NCBI GenBank assembly: GCA_016191525.1
Contig: JACPOK010000014.1
Span: 372,001 to 436,000, forward strand
From: Burkholderiales bacterium
Lineage (GTDB): Bacteria > Pseudomonadota > Gammaproteobacteria > Burkholderiales > Burkholderiaceae_C
Direction: 5' to 3'
Length of the DNA: 64,000 nucleotides
Positions within the stretch are counted from its first letter, which is position 1; every line of letters starts with the position of its first letter. Below are positions 38,323 to 46,631 of the stretch, piece by piece. A program made the position numbers and the translations under genes. The notes beneath the pieces were generated by a model. That model worked only from the letters and a program-made list of their open reading frames with translations. It was not told the origin of the DNA and did no database searches.

Positions 38323-38338
38323 CTGTGTATTTATACAG
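38323..38338. promoter_or_regulatory. LexA (SOS) box match
   Basis: CTGTGTATTTATACAG, a perfect CTGT-N8-ACAG with an AT-rich core, in the 111-bp divergent spacer between parE (minus) and the MFS gene (plus). Neither neighbour is a standard SOS gene. Confidence 0.55.
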
Positions 38339-38386
38339 AGTATGCCGATGTCAGCCCCGTGACCAGCAGGGGCAGGGCCTTGTGGC

Positions 38387-38392
38387 TACATT
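38387..38392 (+). promoter_or_regulatory. -10-like hexamer close to MFS start
   Basis: TACATT, 7 bases before the ATG at 38400, compatible with a leaderless transcript. No convincing -35. Confidence 0.3.
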
Positions 38393-38399
38393 CAACCGC

Positions 38400-39614
38400 A
38401 TGGAACCCCAACGCAAACTCTCCATGCTGCAGGTGCTGGCCTGCGGCGCCGCCATCGTCACCCTGTCCATGGGCATACGGCACGGCTTCGGCCTGTGGCT
38501 GGCGCCCATCACCCAGGCCCAGAACTGGACGCGCGAGACCTTCTCGTTCGCCCTGGCGATCCAGAACCTGTCCTGGGGCATCTTCGGCATCTTCGCCGGC
38601 ATGCTGGCCGACCGTTTCGGCGCCTTCCGGGTGCTGGTCCTGGGCAGCATCTTCTACGGCCTGGGGCTGGCCGGCATGGCGCTGTCGCCCACACCCTTCC
38701 TGTTCACCCTGACGGCCGGCGTGCTGCTGGGCGCGGCCCAGGCCGGCACCACGTATGCGGTGGTCTACGGCGTGATCGGCCGCCAGATCGACCCGGCCAA
38801 GCGCTCCTGGGCGATGGGCGTGGCGGCCGCGGCCGGCTCGTTCGGCCAGTTCCTGATGGTGCCGGTGGAAGGCTTCCTGATCAGCGGGTTCGGCTGGCAG
38901 CAGGCGCTGCTGACGCTGAGCCTGTTCGTGCTGCTGATCGCGCCGATCGCCGTCGGGCTGCGGGAGCCGGGCTTTGCCGGCGGCGTGGCGCCGGTGCGGG
39001 ACCAATCCATCGTGCAGGCCCTGCGCGAGGCCTTCAAGTACCCCAGCTTCCAGCTGCTGATGGCGGGCTACTTCGTCTGCGGCTTCCAGGTGGTGTTCAT
39101 CGGCGTGCACATGCCCAGCTACCTGAAGGACAAAGGGCTGTCGCCGCAGGTGGCCAGCTACGCGCTGGCGCTGATCGGGCTGTTCAACGTGTTCGGCACC
39201 TACATCGCCGGGTCGCTGGGCCAGAAGCTGGCCAAGCGCAAGATCCTGGCCACCATCTACCTGAGCCGGGCCGTGGCCATCGCCATCTTCCTGTGGGCGC
39301 CGCTGACGCCGCTGTCGGTCTACATCTTCGCCAGCGTGATGGGGCTGCTGTGGCTGTCCACCGTGCCGCCCACCAATGCCACCGTGGCGCAGATCTTCGG
39401 CGTGGCCCACCTGTCGATGCTGGGCGGCTTTGTGTTCTTCAGCCACCAGATCGGCTCGTTCATGGGCGTGTGGCTGGGCGGCTACCTGTATGACCGCACC
39501 GGCAGCTACGACGTGGTCTGGTACATCGCCATCGCGCTGGGCGTGTTCGCCGCGCTGGTGAACCTGCCGGTGAAGGAGCGGGCCATCCAGCGGCCCTTGG
39601 CGCAGCCCGCATGA
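38400..39614 (+). CDS. Major facilitator superfamily transporter
   Basis: 404 residues with about 12 membrane helices. The loop-2 MFS signature is present as GMLADRFGAFRVLVLG (about residues 63-78). The opening MSMGIRHGFGLWLAPITQ and family length fit the oxalate/formate-antiporter-like or monocarboxylate group of MFS permeases. It starts 61 bp after a LexA box and shares ATGA with the following small gene. Substrate unknown. Confidence 0.88.
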   Translation: MEPQRKLSMLQVLACGAAIVTLSMGIRHGFGLWLAPITQAQNWTRETFSFALAIQNLSWGIFGIFAGMLADRFGAFRVLVLGSIFYGLGLAGMALSPTPFLFTLTAGVLLGAAQAGTTYAVVYGVIGRQIDPAKRSWAMGVAAAAGSFGQFLMVPVEGFLISGFGWQQALLTLSLFVLLIAPIAVGLREPGFAGGVAPVRDQSIVQALREAFKYPSFQLLMAGYFVCGFQVVFIGVHMPSYLKDKGLSPQVASYALALIGLFNVFGTYIAGSLGQKLAKRKILATIYLSRAVAIAIFLWAPLTPLSVYIFASVMGLLWLSTVPPTNATVAQIFGVAHLSMLGGFVFFSHQIGSFMGVWLGGYLYDRTGSYDVVWYIAIALGVFAALVNLPVKERAIQRPLAQPA

Positions 39615-39745
39615 CGCGCGCGGGCACCCGCAAACTGCTGGCCTACGGCGTCGCCGTGGCGCTGCTGCTTGCGGTGTTTGCCCTGTATACGCGGCCGGAG
39701 ATGATGGTCACACTCGCGGACCAGATCTGGGCCTGCTTCAACTGA
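39611..39745 (+). CDS. 44-residue single-span membrane protein
   Basis: ATG 39611 overlaps the MFS stop as ATGA and the frame runs 44 codons to TGA 39743-39745, five bases before the SDR start. Sequence features: basic N-terminus (TRAGTRK), one hydrophobic helix (LLAYGVAVALLLAVFALY), then a short acidic tail (PEMMVTLADQIWACFN). Coupling and composition support a real small gene; I recognise no family. Confidence 0.6.
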   Translation: MTRAGTRKLLAYGVAVALLLAVFALYTRPEMMVTLADQIWACFN

Positions 39746-39749
39746 CTTC

Positions 39750-40562
39750 ATGACCACCTACGTAATCACCGGCGCCTCCGACGGGATCGGCGCCGAAATG
39801 GCGCGCCAGCTCGCAAAAACCCATGGCACGCAAGCCGCGCTGGTGCTGGCCGCACGCAGCCGCGACAAGCTGGCCGCCGTGGCCGCCGAATGCGAAGCGC
39901 TGGGCGCGAAGAGGCTGGCCGTCGCAATGGACGTCTCGGTCGAGCCGCAGTGCCGCGAGCTCATCGCCGAAGCCGTGCGCGAGTTCGGCGGCATCGATGC
40001 CCTGGTCAACAACGCCGGCGTCTCCGCCCAGGCCCTCTTCTCGGACGTGACGGCGCAGGACCTGCACTGGTACGAAGACCTGATGAAGGTCAACCTCTGG
40101 GGCAGCGTGTGGTGTACCCATGCCGCCCTGCCCCACCTGAAAAAGTCGCGCGGCCACATCGTGGCGGTGGCTTCGCTGGCCGGGCTGGTGGGCGTGCCGG
40201 GCCGCACCGCCTACAGCGCCACCAAGTTCGCCATGACGGGCTTCTTCGAGGCGCTGCGCAGCGAGCTCAAGGCCTCGGGCGTGAGCGTCACCACCGCCTA
40301 CCCCGGCGTGGTGGCCACGCAGATCCGCCACCGCGGCCTGAATGCGCAGGGCGTGGCGGCTGGCTCCAGCGGCCTGAAGGAAGACAAGGCGATGAGCGTG
40401 GAGGAATGCGCCCGCCTGATCATCGAGGGCATGCAGGGCCGCCGGCGCGAAGTGGTGATGACCGCCCAGGGCAAGCTGGGCCGCTTCATGAAGCTGCTGG
40501 CGCCGGGCCTGGTCGAGAACATGGCCCTGGCCGCCCTCAAAGACGACGTCAAGCCGCACTGA
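39750..40562 (+). CDS. Short-chain dehydrogenase/reductase
   Basis: 270 residues, classical SDR. Rossmann motif TGASDGIGAEMARQL (residues 7-21), NNAGVSAQ, catalytic Ser in AVASLAGLVGVPGR and YSATKFAMTGFF with the Tyr and Lys. Cofactor binding residue after strand 2 is Arg (AARSRDK), typical of NADP(H). The C-terminal extension (GRFMKLLAPGLVENMALAAL) is like DHRS7-type or membrane-associated SDRs. Substrate unknown. Confidence 0.9.
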   Translation: MTTYVITGASDGIGAEMARQLAKTHGTQAALVLAARSRDKLAAVAAECEALGAKRLAVAMDVSVEPQCRELIAEAVREFGGIDALVNNAGVSAQALFSDVTAQDLHWYEDLMKVNLWGSVWCTHAALPHLKKSRGHIVAVASLAGLVGVPGRTAYSATKFAMTGFFEALRSELKASGVSVTTAYPGVVATQIRHRGLNAQGVAAGSSGLKEDKAMSVEECARLIIEGMQGRRREVVMTAQGKLGRFMKLLAPGLVENMALAALKDDVKPH

Positions 40563-40571
40563 GCAGACGCC

Positions 40572-41108
40572 ATGCACGGCACCGAAGCCCCTTCCGCCTG
40601 GGTCCAGCGCTGGTCGCACCTGGTCCCGGCGGGCGGGTCCGTGCTGGACGTGGCCTGCGGCCAGGGCCGCCACATGCGCTGGTTTTCAGAGGCGAATCAT
40701 GCCGTAACGGGCGTGGACAGTGCTCAGGCAGCTATCGAATCTGTAGCAAAACTGGGTGAAGCCGTGCTCGCCGATATCGAAAACGGGCCCTGGCCCTTCG
40801 CCGGCCGCACGTTCGAAGGCGTGGTGGTGACCAATTACCTCTGGCGCCCGCTGCTGCCGGCCATCATTGAATGCGTCGCGCCCGGCGGCGTGCTGATCTA
40901 CGAAACTTTCGCGGCTGGCAACGAGACGGTGGGCAAGCCCTCGCGGCCCGATTTCCTGCTGCAGCCGGGCGAACTGCTGCGCGCCTGCCAGGGCCTGCGC
41001 GTGGTGGCGTTCGAGGACGGCTTCCAGGACGGCCCGCCCCGCTTCATCCAGCGCATCGCCGCCGTCAGGCTCCCGGCAGGTGAACCTCTGGCGCGTTATG
41101 CGCTCTAG
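40572..41108 (+). CDS. Class I SAM-dependent methyltransferase
   Basis: 178 residues with SAM motif I VLDVACGQGRHMRWF (about residues 24-38) and an acidic loop at VTGVDSAQ. It resembles TehB-like small methyltransferases. It lies 9 bp after the SDR and 31 bp before dapA. A 17-bp palindrome at 40731-40747 encodes AIESVA between motifs I and II, where homologues usually vary. Confidence 0.85.
   Translation: MHGTEAPSAWVQRWSHLVPAGGSVLDVACGQGRHMRWFSEANHAVTGVDSAQAAIESVAKLGEAVLADIENGPWPFAGRTFEGVVVTNYLWRPLLPAIIECVAPGGVLIYETFAAGNETVGKPSRPDFLLQPGELLRACQGLRVVAFEDGFQDGPPRFIQRIAAVRLPAGEPLARYAL
40731..40747. repeat. 17-bp imperfect palindrome, copy 4
   Basis: GCTATCGAATCTGTAGC in the methyltransferase gene; shares AATCTGTAGC with copy 3. 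Confidence 0.6.
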
Positions 41109-41109
41109 G

Positions 41110-41115
41110 TAAAAT
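41110..41115 (+). promoter_or_regulatory. -10-like element upstream of dapA
   Basis: TAAAAT directly after the methyltransferase stop, 25 bases before the dapA ATG. No strong -35. Confidence 0.35.
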
Positions 41116-41139
41116 GCGCCTTTCCCGATAAATCCCTAC

Positions 41140-42027
41140 ATGACACCGATTACAGGCAGCATCGTGGCGCTGGCCACCCCGATGCACGAAGACGGCAGCG
41201 TGGACTACCCCGCCCTGCGCAAGCTGATTGACTGGCACATCGCCGAAGGCACCGACTGCATCGGCGTGGTCGGCACCACGGGCGAATCGCCCACCGTCAG
41301 CGTGCAGGAGCACCAGGAGATCATCCGCGTCTCGGTGGAACAGGCCGCCAAACGCGTGCCCATCATGGCCGGCTGCGGCGCCAACTCCACCGCCGAGGCG
41401 ATCGAGCTGGCGAAGTTCGCGCGTACCGTGGGCGCCGACTGCCAGCTGCAGGTCGTCCCCTACTACAACAAGCCCACCCAGGAAGGCCAGTACCAGCACT
41501 TCAAGGCCATCGCCGAAGCGGTGGGCGACCTGCCGGTCGTGCTGTACAACGTGCCGGGCCGCACCGTGGCGGACATGGCGCACGACACCGTGCTGCGCCT
41601 GGCCGAAGTGCCGGGCATCGTGGGCATCAAGGAAGCCACCGGCAGCATCGAACGCGCGCAGTGGCTGATCCGCGAGGCGCCCAGGGGCTTCTCCATCTAT
41701 TCGGGCGACGACCCCAGCGCCGTGGCGCTGATGCTGTGCGGCGGCCAGGGCAACGTGAGCGTCACAGCCAACGTGGCGCCGCGCCTGATGCACGAGCTGT
41801 GCGTGGCGGCGGTGGCGGGCGACACGAAGCGCGCGATGGAAATCCAGTTCCGGCTGATGCCGCTGCACAGGCACCTGTTCGTCGAGGCCAACCCGATCCC
41901 CGTCAAGTGGGCGATGGCGCGCATGGGCCTGATCGGCGGCACAATGCGCCTGCCGATGACGCCGCTGTCACAGGGCAACGAAGCGGTGGTGGAAGCCGCG
42001 CTGCGCTCCTGCGGCCTGCTTCTCTGA
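41140..42027 (+). CDS. dapA: 4-hydroxy-tetrahydrodipicolinate synthase
   Basis: 295 residues; condenses pyruvate and aspartate semialdehyde, the first committed step of lysine/diaminopimelate synthesis. Motifs: [10 protein letters not shown] (residues 43-52), [11 protein letters not shown] (107-), YNVPGRT with Tyr136, and the Schiff-base lysine K164 in VGIKEATGS. bamC follows after 34 bp; dapA-bamC(nlpB) adjacency is known in proteobacteria, where bamC is also called dapX. Confidence 0.96.
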   Translation: MTPITGSIVALATPMHEDGSVDYPALRKLIDWHIAEGTDCIGVVGTTGESPTVSVQEHQEIIRVSVEQAAKRVPIMAGCGANSTAEAIELAKFARTVGADCQLQVVPYYNKPTQEGQYQHFKAIAEAVGDLPVVLYNVPGRTVADMAHDTVLRLAEVPGIVGIKEATGSIERAQWLIREAPRGFSIYSGDDPSAVALMLCGGQGNVSVTANVAPRLMHELCVAAVAGDTKRAMEIQFRLMPLHRHLFVEANPIPVKWAMARMGLIGGTMRLPMTPLSQGNEAVVEAALRSCGLLL

Positions 42028-42061
42028 AGCCATCCAAAAGATCAATCCTGAAGGACATGAC

Positions 42062-43141
42062 GTGAAGCAATTTGCAAGACCCGCGGTACTGGCGCTGTGC
42101 GCGGCACTGGCCTCCTGTTCGGTGCTCGAGGGCGAGAAGATCGACTACAAGAGCGCCGGCAAGGGCCCCTCGCTGGAAGTGCCGCCCGACCTGACGCAGC
42201 TGTCGCGCGATTCGCGCTTCGTGGTGCCCGGCGGCTCCGTCACGGCCAGCAGCTTCCAGGTGGGCCAGGCCGCTCCCGGCGTGCCCACCGCCGCCACCAC
42301 CCTGGGCGACGTGCGCATCGAGCGCGCCGGCAACCAGCGCTGGCTGGTGATCAACCGCCCGGCCGACCAGCTGTGGGGCCCGGTGCGCGACTTCTGGCAG
42401 GAAAACGGTTTCCTGCTCGCCATGGACCAATCCAACCTGGGCATCATGGAAACCGACTGGGCCGAGAACCGCGCCAAGCTGCCGCAGGACTTTATCCGCA
42501 GCTCGCTGGGCAAGATCTTCGACAGCCTCTATTCAACGTCCGAGCGGGACCGCTTCCGCACCCGGCTGGAGCGCACGCCCAGCGGCGGCACCGAGGTCTA
42601 CATCAGCCACCGCGGCATGATCGAGGTCTACAACAACGCCCAGAAGGACCAGACCGTCTGGCAGCCCCGCCCCACCGACCCCGAGCTGGAAACCGAATTC
42701 CTGCGCCGCCTGATGGTCAAGCTGGGCGTGCCGCAGGAACAGTCCAAGGCGCTCGTGGCTACCGGCGCCGTCAAGCCCACCTCGCGCATTGCCACCGTGG
42801 GCGCCTCGCCCGTCGTGATGATCGACGAAGGCTTCGACCGCGCCTGGCGCCGTGTGGGCCTGGCGCTGGACCGCACCGGCTTCACCGTGGAAGACCGCGA
42901 CCGCGCCCAGGGCACCTACTTCGTGCGTTATGTCGAGCCCACCGCCGACAAGAAGGAAAAGGGCTTCTTCGGCAAGCTGTTCAGCGGCTCCGAAAAAACC
43001 GTGCCGCCGCTGAAGTACCGCATCAGCCTCAAGAGCCAGGGCGAATCGACCACCGTCTCGGTGCTGGATGCCGGCGGCGCGCCCGAAGCTTCGGCCAGTG
43101 CCCAGCGCATCGTGCAGGTCATCGCGGACGATCTGAAGTAA
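42062..43141 (+). CDS. bamC: Outer membrane assembly lipoprotein BamC
   Basis: 359 residues from GTG 42062. Lipoprotein signal with lipobox LASC (Cys19). The unstructured N-terminal segment (DYKSAGKGPSLEVPPDL) is the conserved BamD-binding stretch. Two helix-grip domains follow (about residues 95-205 and 240-350). It is a component of the BAM beta-barrel assembly complex, anchored in the outer membrane. Sits in dapA-bamC-MBL order. Confidence 0.93.
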   Translation: MKQFARPAVLALCAALASCSVLEGEKIDYKSAGKGPSLEVPPDLTQLSRDSRFVVPGGSVTASSFQVGQAAPGVPTAATTLGDVRIERAGNQRWLVINRPADQLWGPVRDFWQENGFLLAMDQSNLGIMETDWAENRAKLPQDFIRSSLGKIFDSLYSTSERDRFRTRLERTPSGGTEVYISHRGMIEVYNNAQKDQTVWQPRPTDPELETEFLRRLMVKLGVPQEQSKALVATGAVKPTSRIATVGASPVVMIDEGFDRAWRRVGLALDRTGFTVEDRDRAQGTYFVRYVEPTADKKEKGFFGKLFSGSEKTVPPLKYRISLKSQGESTTVSVLDAGGAPEASASAQRIVQVIADDLK

Positions 43142-43153
43142 CACAGAGGAAAG

Positions 43154-43930
43154 ATGCTCCGTTTCAAGAGCCTGGGCAGCGGAAGCTCAGGCAACGCCAC
43201 GGTCATCCAGGCCGGCAGCGGAGCAGGCCTGACCCATCTGCTGGTCGACTGCGGCCTGGGCCTGCCCCAGCTGGACAAGCGGCTCGCGCGCGCGGGCATG
43301 CTGGCCGAGCAGATCGACGCGATCTTCGTCACCCACGAGCACGGCGACCACATCGGCTGTGCCCGCCAGCTGGCGCTGCGCGAGCGCATTCCCGTGTGGA
43401 TGAGCCACGGCACGTACATGGCCATAGGCGCCCCCGATTTCGGCGGCCTGCTTCACATCGCGCACGACTCGCTGGACATCGAGATCGGCGGCCTGCGGCT
43501 GCGGCCCTTCACGGTGCCGCATGACGCGCGCGAGCCGCTGCAGCTGACCTGTACCGACGGCGCCGCGCGGCTGGGCGTGCTGACCGATCTGGGCCACGTC
43601 ACCACCCACGTGCTGCAGGAACTCACTGGTTGCCACTCGTTGCTGCTGGAATGCAACCACGACCCCGCCCTGCTGGCTGCCTCGACCTACCCGCCCTTCC
43701 TCAAGCGCCGCGTCGGCGGCGACTGGGGCCACCTGGCCAACGAGGCCGCGGCCGCCGTGGCCCGGGCGATCCATGGCAGCGGCCTGCGGCAAGTGGTGGC
43801 GGCGCACCTCAGCGAGCAGAACAACCGCCCGGACCTGGCGCGCCGCGCGCTGGCGCAGGCACTGGGCTGCGGCGAGGCCGACATCCACGTGGCCGACGGC
43901 CCCAGCGGCAGCGAGTGGCTGGCCGCCTAG
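43154..43930 (+). CDS. MBL-fold metallohydrolase (YycJ/WalJ-like)
   Basis: 258 residues. Metal-binding motif THEHGDH at 60-66 (H61, H63, D65, H66), opening KSLGSGSSGNATVIQ, later LLLECNHD and AAHLSEQNN. This matches the YycJ/ComEC-like phosphodiesterase group of the metallo-beta-lactamase superfamily. Substrate unconfirmed; exonuclease activity is reported for relatives. It ends just before a strong terminator. Confidence 0.9.
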   Translation: MLRFKSLGSGSSGNATVIQAGSGAGLTHLLVDCGLGLPQLDKRLARAGMLAEQIDAIFVTHEHGDHIGCARQLALRERIPVWMSHGTYMAIGAPDFGGLLHIAHDSLDIEIGGLRLRPFTVPHDAREPLQLTCTDGAARLGVLTDLGHVTTHVLQELTGCHSLLLECNHDPALLAASTYPPFLKRRVGGDWGHLANEAAAAVARAIHGSGLRQVVAAHLSEQNNRPDLARRALAQALGCGEADIHVADGPSGSEWLAA

Positions 43931-43947
43931 CCTTTCAAGCGCCCATG

Positions 43948-43974
43948 AAAAAAGCCGCCCGAGGGCGGCTTTTT
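43948..43974. terminator. Bidirectional rho-independent terminator
   Basis: AAAAAAGCCGCCCGAGGGCGGCTTTTT: GCCGCC / GGCGGC stem with CGAG tetraloop, flanked by an A-run and a T-run. It lies between the convergent MBL-hydrolase and lipoprotein genes and can end transcription from both. Confidence 0.9.
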
Positions 43975-43993
43975 CGCAATCGCTGAAAAGCGA

Positions 43994-44284
43994 TTACTTC
44001 TTGGCGCCGGAAGCGGCCATCTTGGCAGCGTCAGCGCCAGCGGCGGCAGCGGCAGCAGCGCCGGTAGCAGCCGTGGAAGCGCCGGAAGCGGCCATTGCAG
44101 CGCCGGAAGCGGCGGCAGCAGCAGCGTCAGCAGCAGCGGGAGCGGCCATCGGTGCGGGGGCCGGAGCCGGGGCGGGAGCAGCGGCGGGAGCCGGTGCCGG
44201 GGCGGGTGCCGGCTCTTCTTTTTTGCCACAAGCGGCCAGGGCCGCGGCTGCAATCAGGGTCGCCAGTACGAGCGATTTCTTCAT
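43994..44284 (-). CDS. Ala/Pro-rich small lipoprotein
   Basis: 96 residues from ATG 44284, with an AGGAAA RBS. Lipoprotein signal peptide MKKSLVLATLIAAAALAAC (Cys19) followed by GKKEEP, a run of PA dipeptides (about residues 26-45) and an alanine/glycine/serine-rich tail. Low-complexity sequence prevents family assignment; similar proteins are annotated as hypothetical lipoproteins. It has its own -10 (TATAAT at 44396-44401) and a strong shared terminator, so it is probably well expressed. Confidence 0.75.
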   Translation of the reverse strand: MKKSLVLATLIAAAALAACGKKEEPAPAPAPAPAAAPAPAPAPAPMAAPAAADAAAAAASGAAMAASGASTAATGAAAAAAAGADAAKMAASGAKK

Positions 44285-44395
44285 TTCAGGTTTCCTTATA
44301 TGGGAGAGAACAATTTCCGGAAATTGTCGCCGCAGCCCGAATGGCTGCGTTGACTGACCAAGAAGGGGACTCGAGCTCTTCCTGCTCAGCCATAA

Positions 44396-44401
44396 ATTAT
44401 A
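44396..44401 (-). promoter_or_regulatory. -10 of the lipoprotein gene
   Basis: TATAAT on the minus strand inside an AT-rich patch, 112 bases before the ATG at 44284; no consensus -35. Confidence 0.45.
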
Positions 44402-44448
44402 TATCGAAAACCCTAGTGCCCTTTGGGGGCTCTTTAAAAGCCCGCGCC

Positions 44449-44955
44449 TCAAAGCCCGAGAGTGGTCGAAGGAAACGACGGCGAGCCGCGGGCCAGCCAT
44501 TCGTTCAAGGCCTCGCGCAGGGCGATGCGGCGCTCGGGCTCGGTGCCGCTGTAGCCGTTGGAACGCTCGGGATCGAGCCGCTGCATCACCCAGCCCGGGC
44601 TCCAGATGGCGCTGGGCAGCTCGAGCGCATCGGCCGACGGGCAGGCGCGCGCCTCGATGATGTGCGACCAGGTCTTGCGCCAGGTGACGAAGCGCGCGTG
44701 CTGGCTGACCACCTCGTCGTAGCGGCGCGCCAACAGCGTGCAGCGGCGCCCCGAAGCCGACCAGGCCTGCAGCGATTCGGCCACGGCCCGCTCGCCCAGC
44801 GGCCAGTCGGCAAAGCCCGCGTCCGACAGGATGATTTCGCGCCAGCCCTCGCGCGCGGCGCAGGCCAGCGCGTCGCGCACCAGCTGGCGGAATTCCTCGC
44901 GGCCGGAAAACCGGCCCGAGGGCAGGGCCGGGGCCTGCGGTGCCTCGTCACTCAT
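44449..44955 (-). CDS. Conserved hypothetical protein next to roxA-like gene
   Basis: 168 residues from ATG 44955 (MSDEAPQAPALPSGRFSG), which overlaps the stop of the cupin-type oxygenase by 8 bp. Compact and soluble, with motifs GWREIILSDAGFADWPLGER and ARRYDEVVSQHARFVTWRK. I do not recognise it with confidence; the pattern 'SDxxFxxWPL...S...W' resembles DUF7931-type proteins. Translational coupling suggests a role linked to the oxygenase. Confidence 0.75.
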   Translation of the reverse strand: MSDEAPQAPALPSGRFSGREEFRQLVRDALACAAREGWREIILSDAGFADWPLGERAVAESLQAWSASGRRCTLLARRYDEVVSQHARFVTWRKTWSHIIEARACPSADALELPSAIWSPGWVMQRLDPERSNGYSGTEPERRIALREALNEWLARGSPSFPSTTLGL

Positions 44956-46084
44956 CGCCTTCCCCTTCCTCGGCATGGGCCCAGCCGGCCTCGCACCAGT
45001 CACGCAGCAGTTCGCGCGCGCCTTCGCTGGCCCGCGCCACCTCGGGCGCGGCCAGCCGGCGCCGGTCGGCCAGCGTGCGCATCAACGAGGCGTCGCGCCC
45101 GGAAGCGCGCCAGCTCTCGCCGTTGAGGAATACGTGCTGCGCGTCATGCATCATGCGGCTGCGCCGGTCCAGGGCGATGGCGGGCGCGCCGGAAAACGCG
45201 CGGCCGTCGTCAAACCAGACGCTGGCCTTGGGCTCGGTGAGGTACTCGCCCAGTGCCCGGTGGGCGGCCAGCGGGTCCTTCAGCGCCGCCTTGAACGCTT
45301 CGAGCGCAAAGGCCTGCAGATCCGCGGTGATCGCACCGGGCGACGGCGTGGCGGGCTGCCCCGCGTCGCGGTAGAGCGCATCGCCCGCCTCGTCCGCCGC
45401 ATCCTCGGCCAGGCGCTGCAGCAGTTCGCGCGCCAGCTCGCCGCGCGCCGGCGCGCGAAACCCGATCGAATAGGTCTGGCATTCGCCCTGCGCCACGCCG
45501 TCGTGGGCCCAGCGCGGCGGCAGGTAAAGCATGTCGCCGGGCTCCAGCACGTGCTCTTCCTGCGGCTCGAAGTTCGCCAGTATCTTCAGCGGCATGCCTT
45601 CGCGCAGCGAGAGGTCCTTCTGCCGGCCGATGCGCCAGCGCCGCTGTCCCTGGGCCTGCAGAAGGAACACGTCATAGCTGTCGAAATGGGGCCCCACCCC
45701 GCCGCCGTCGCTGGCCCAGCTGATCATCAGGTCGTCCAGCCGCGCGTCGGGCACGAAGCGGAAGCGCGCCAGCAGCTCATGCACGGCATCGTCGTGCAGG
45801 TCCGCGCCCTGCACCAGCAAGGTCCACTCACGCTTCGACAGCGCGGGCAGCGAGCGGCGGTTGAACGGGCCGCTGCGCATCTGCCAGCCGCGTGCTCCAT
45901 GAACCACCAGGCGGGATTCCACCGCCTCCTGCCCGGCCAGCGCGAACAGTTCGGCCCGCGGCACCAGCGGCTGCATGCCCGGCACGGCGCCGCGCACCAG
46001 CAGCGGCTTTTTCTGCCAGTGGCGCTTCATGAATTGCTGCGGGCTCAGGCCGCCGAGCAGGGCCAGGGGTTGTGTGATGTCCAT
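44948..46084 (-). CDS. Cupin-fold (JmjC) protein hydroxylase, RoxA/YcfD-like
   Basis: 378 residues from ATG 46084 (MDITQPLALLGGLSPQQF). Iron ligands are H133 and D135 (GPHFDSYDVFLL) and H194 (PPRWAHDGVA); 2-oxoglutarate binding residues lie nearby (QRRWRIGR). In E. coli YcfD, the equivalent HxD...H sites serve arginine hydroxylation of ribosomal protein L16. The C-terminal winged-helix region (to LRDWCEAGWAHAEEGEG) is present. Divergent from the SlyD-like gene with only a 22-bp spacer. Confidence 0.9.
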   Translation of the reverse strand: MDITQPLALLGGLSPQQFMKRHWQKKPLLVRGAVPGMQPLVPRAELFALAGQEAVESRLVVHGARGWQMRSGPFNRRSLPALSKREWTLLVQGADLHDDAVHELLARFRFVPDARLDDLMISWASDGGGVGPHFDSYDVFLLQAQGQRRWRIGRQKDLSLREGMPLKILANFEPQEEHVLEPGDMLYLPPRWAHDGVAQGECQTYSIGFRAPARGELARELLQRLAEDAADEAGDALYRDAGQPATPSPGAITADLQAFALEAFKAALKDPLAAHRALGEYLTEPKASVWFDDGRAFSGAPAIALDRRSRMMHDAQHVFLNGESWRASGRDASLMRTLADRRRLAAPEVARASEGARELLRDWCEAGWAHAEEGEGDE

Positions 46085-46094
46085 GGGCAAGTGA

Positions 46095-46100
46095 GACAAT
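46095..46100 (+). promoter_or_regulatory. -10-like hexamer close to FKBP start
   Basis: GACAAT, 6 bases before ATG 46107 in a 22-bp divergent spacer; no Shine-Dalgarno is visible, so a leaderless mRNA is possible. Confidence 0.35.
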
Positions 46101-46106
46101 TCTCCT

Positions 46107-46625
46107 ATGGAAATCAACATGCAATGCGTCGTGGCGCTGACCTGGACGCTGAAAGACACGCTGGGCGAAGTGCTGGACGAACTCACCGACCCGGTGGAGT
46201 TCCTGGTGGGCGGGGCCGACCTTCTGCCCAAGATCGAGGAAGCGCTGCAGGGCCATGAGCCCGGCGCGAAGCTCGACCTGCACCTGGAGCCCGAGGAAGC
46301 CTTCGGCGACTACAACGAGCAACTGGTGTTCCTGGAGCCGCGCGGGCTGTTCCCGGCGGAACTGGAAGAAGGCCTTACTTTTGAAGGGCTGCCCGAAGGC
46401 GGCAATGCCTCAGCCCCGCGCGATGTGATCTACACCGTGACGGAAATCTACCCCGAGCACGTGGTGCTGGACGGCAACCACCCGCTGGCGGGCATCGCGA
46501 TCCGCCTGCAGCTCAAGGTGGAAGGCGTGCGCGAAGCCACGGAAGACGAAGTCGGCCACGGCTCCACGGGAAGCGGCTTTTTCAAGGTGCAGCCGCAGGC
46601 CCCGGGGGGCACGCTGCTGCACTAG
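46107..46625 (+). CDS. SlyD-like FKBP peptidyl-prolyl isomerase
   Basis: 172 residues. FKBP core beginning CVVALTWTLKDTLGEVLDE, VEFLVGGADLLPKIEEALQG (the G-x-G-x-L motif of SlyD), an insert-in-flap chaperone domain around residues 65-125 and a C-terminal HPLAGIAIRLQLKVEGVREA. No C-terminal His/Cys-rich metal tail, unlike E. coli SlyD. It catalyses proline isomerisation and assists folding in the cytoplasm. No SD is seen; an in-frame ATG at 46119 is an alternative start. Confidence 0.9.
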   Translation: MEINMQCVVALTWTLKDTLGEVLDELTDPVEFLVGGADLLPKIEEALQGHEPGAKLDLHLEPEEAFGDYNEQLVFLEPRGLFPAELEEGLTFEGLPEGGNASAPRDVIYTVTEIYPEHVVLDGNHPLAGIAIRLQLKVEGVREATEDEVGHGSTGSGFFKVQPQAPGGTLLH

Positions 46626-46631
46626 GCTGGC

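Noticed and set aside
44040-44220. Repetitive GCC/GCG/CCG stretch as a CRISPR or microsatellite
   Set aside because: It is coding low complexity (PA and Ala-rich) in the lipoprotein gene; no spacer-repeat structure.
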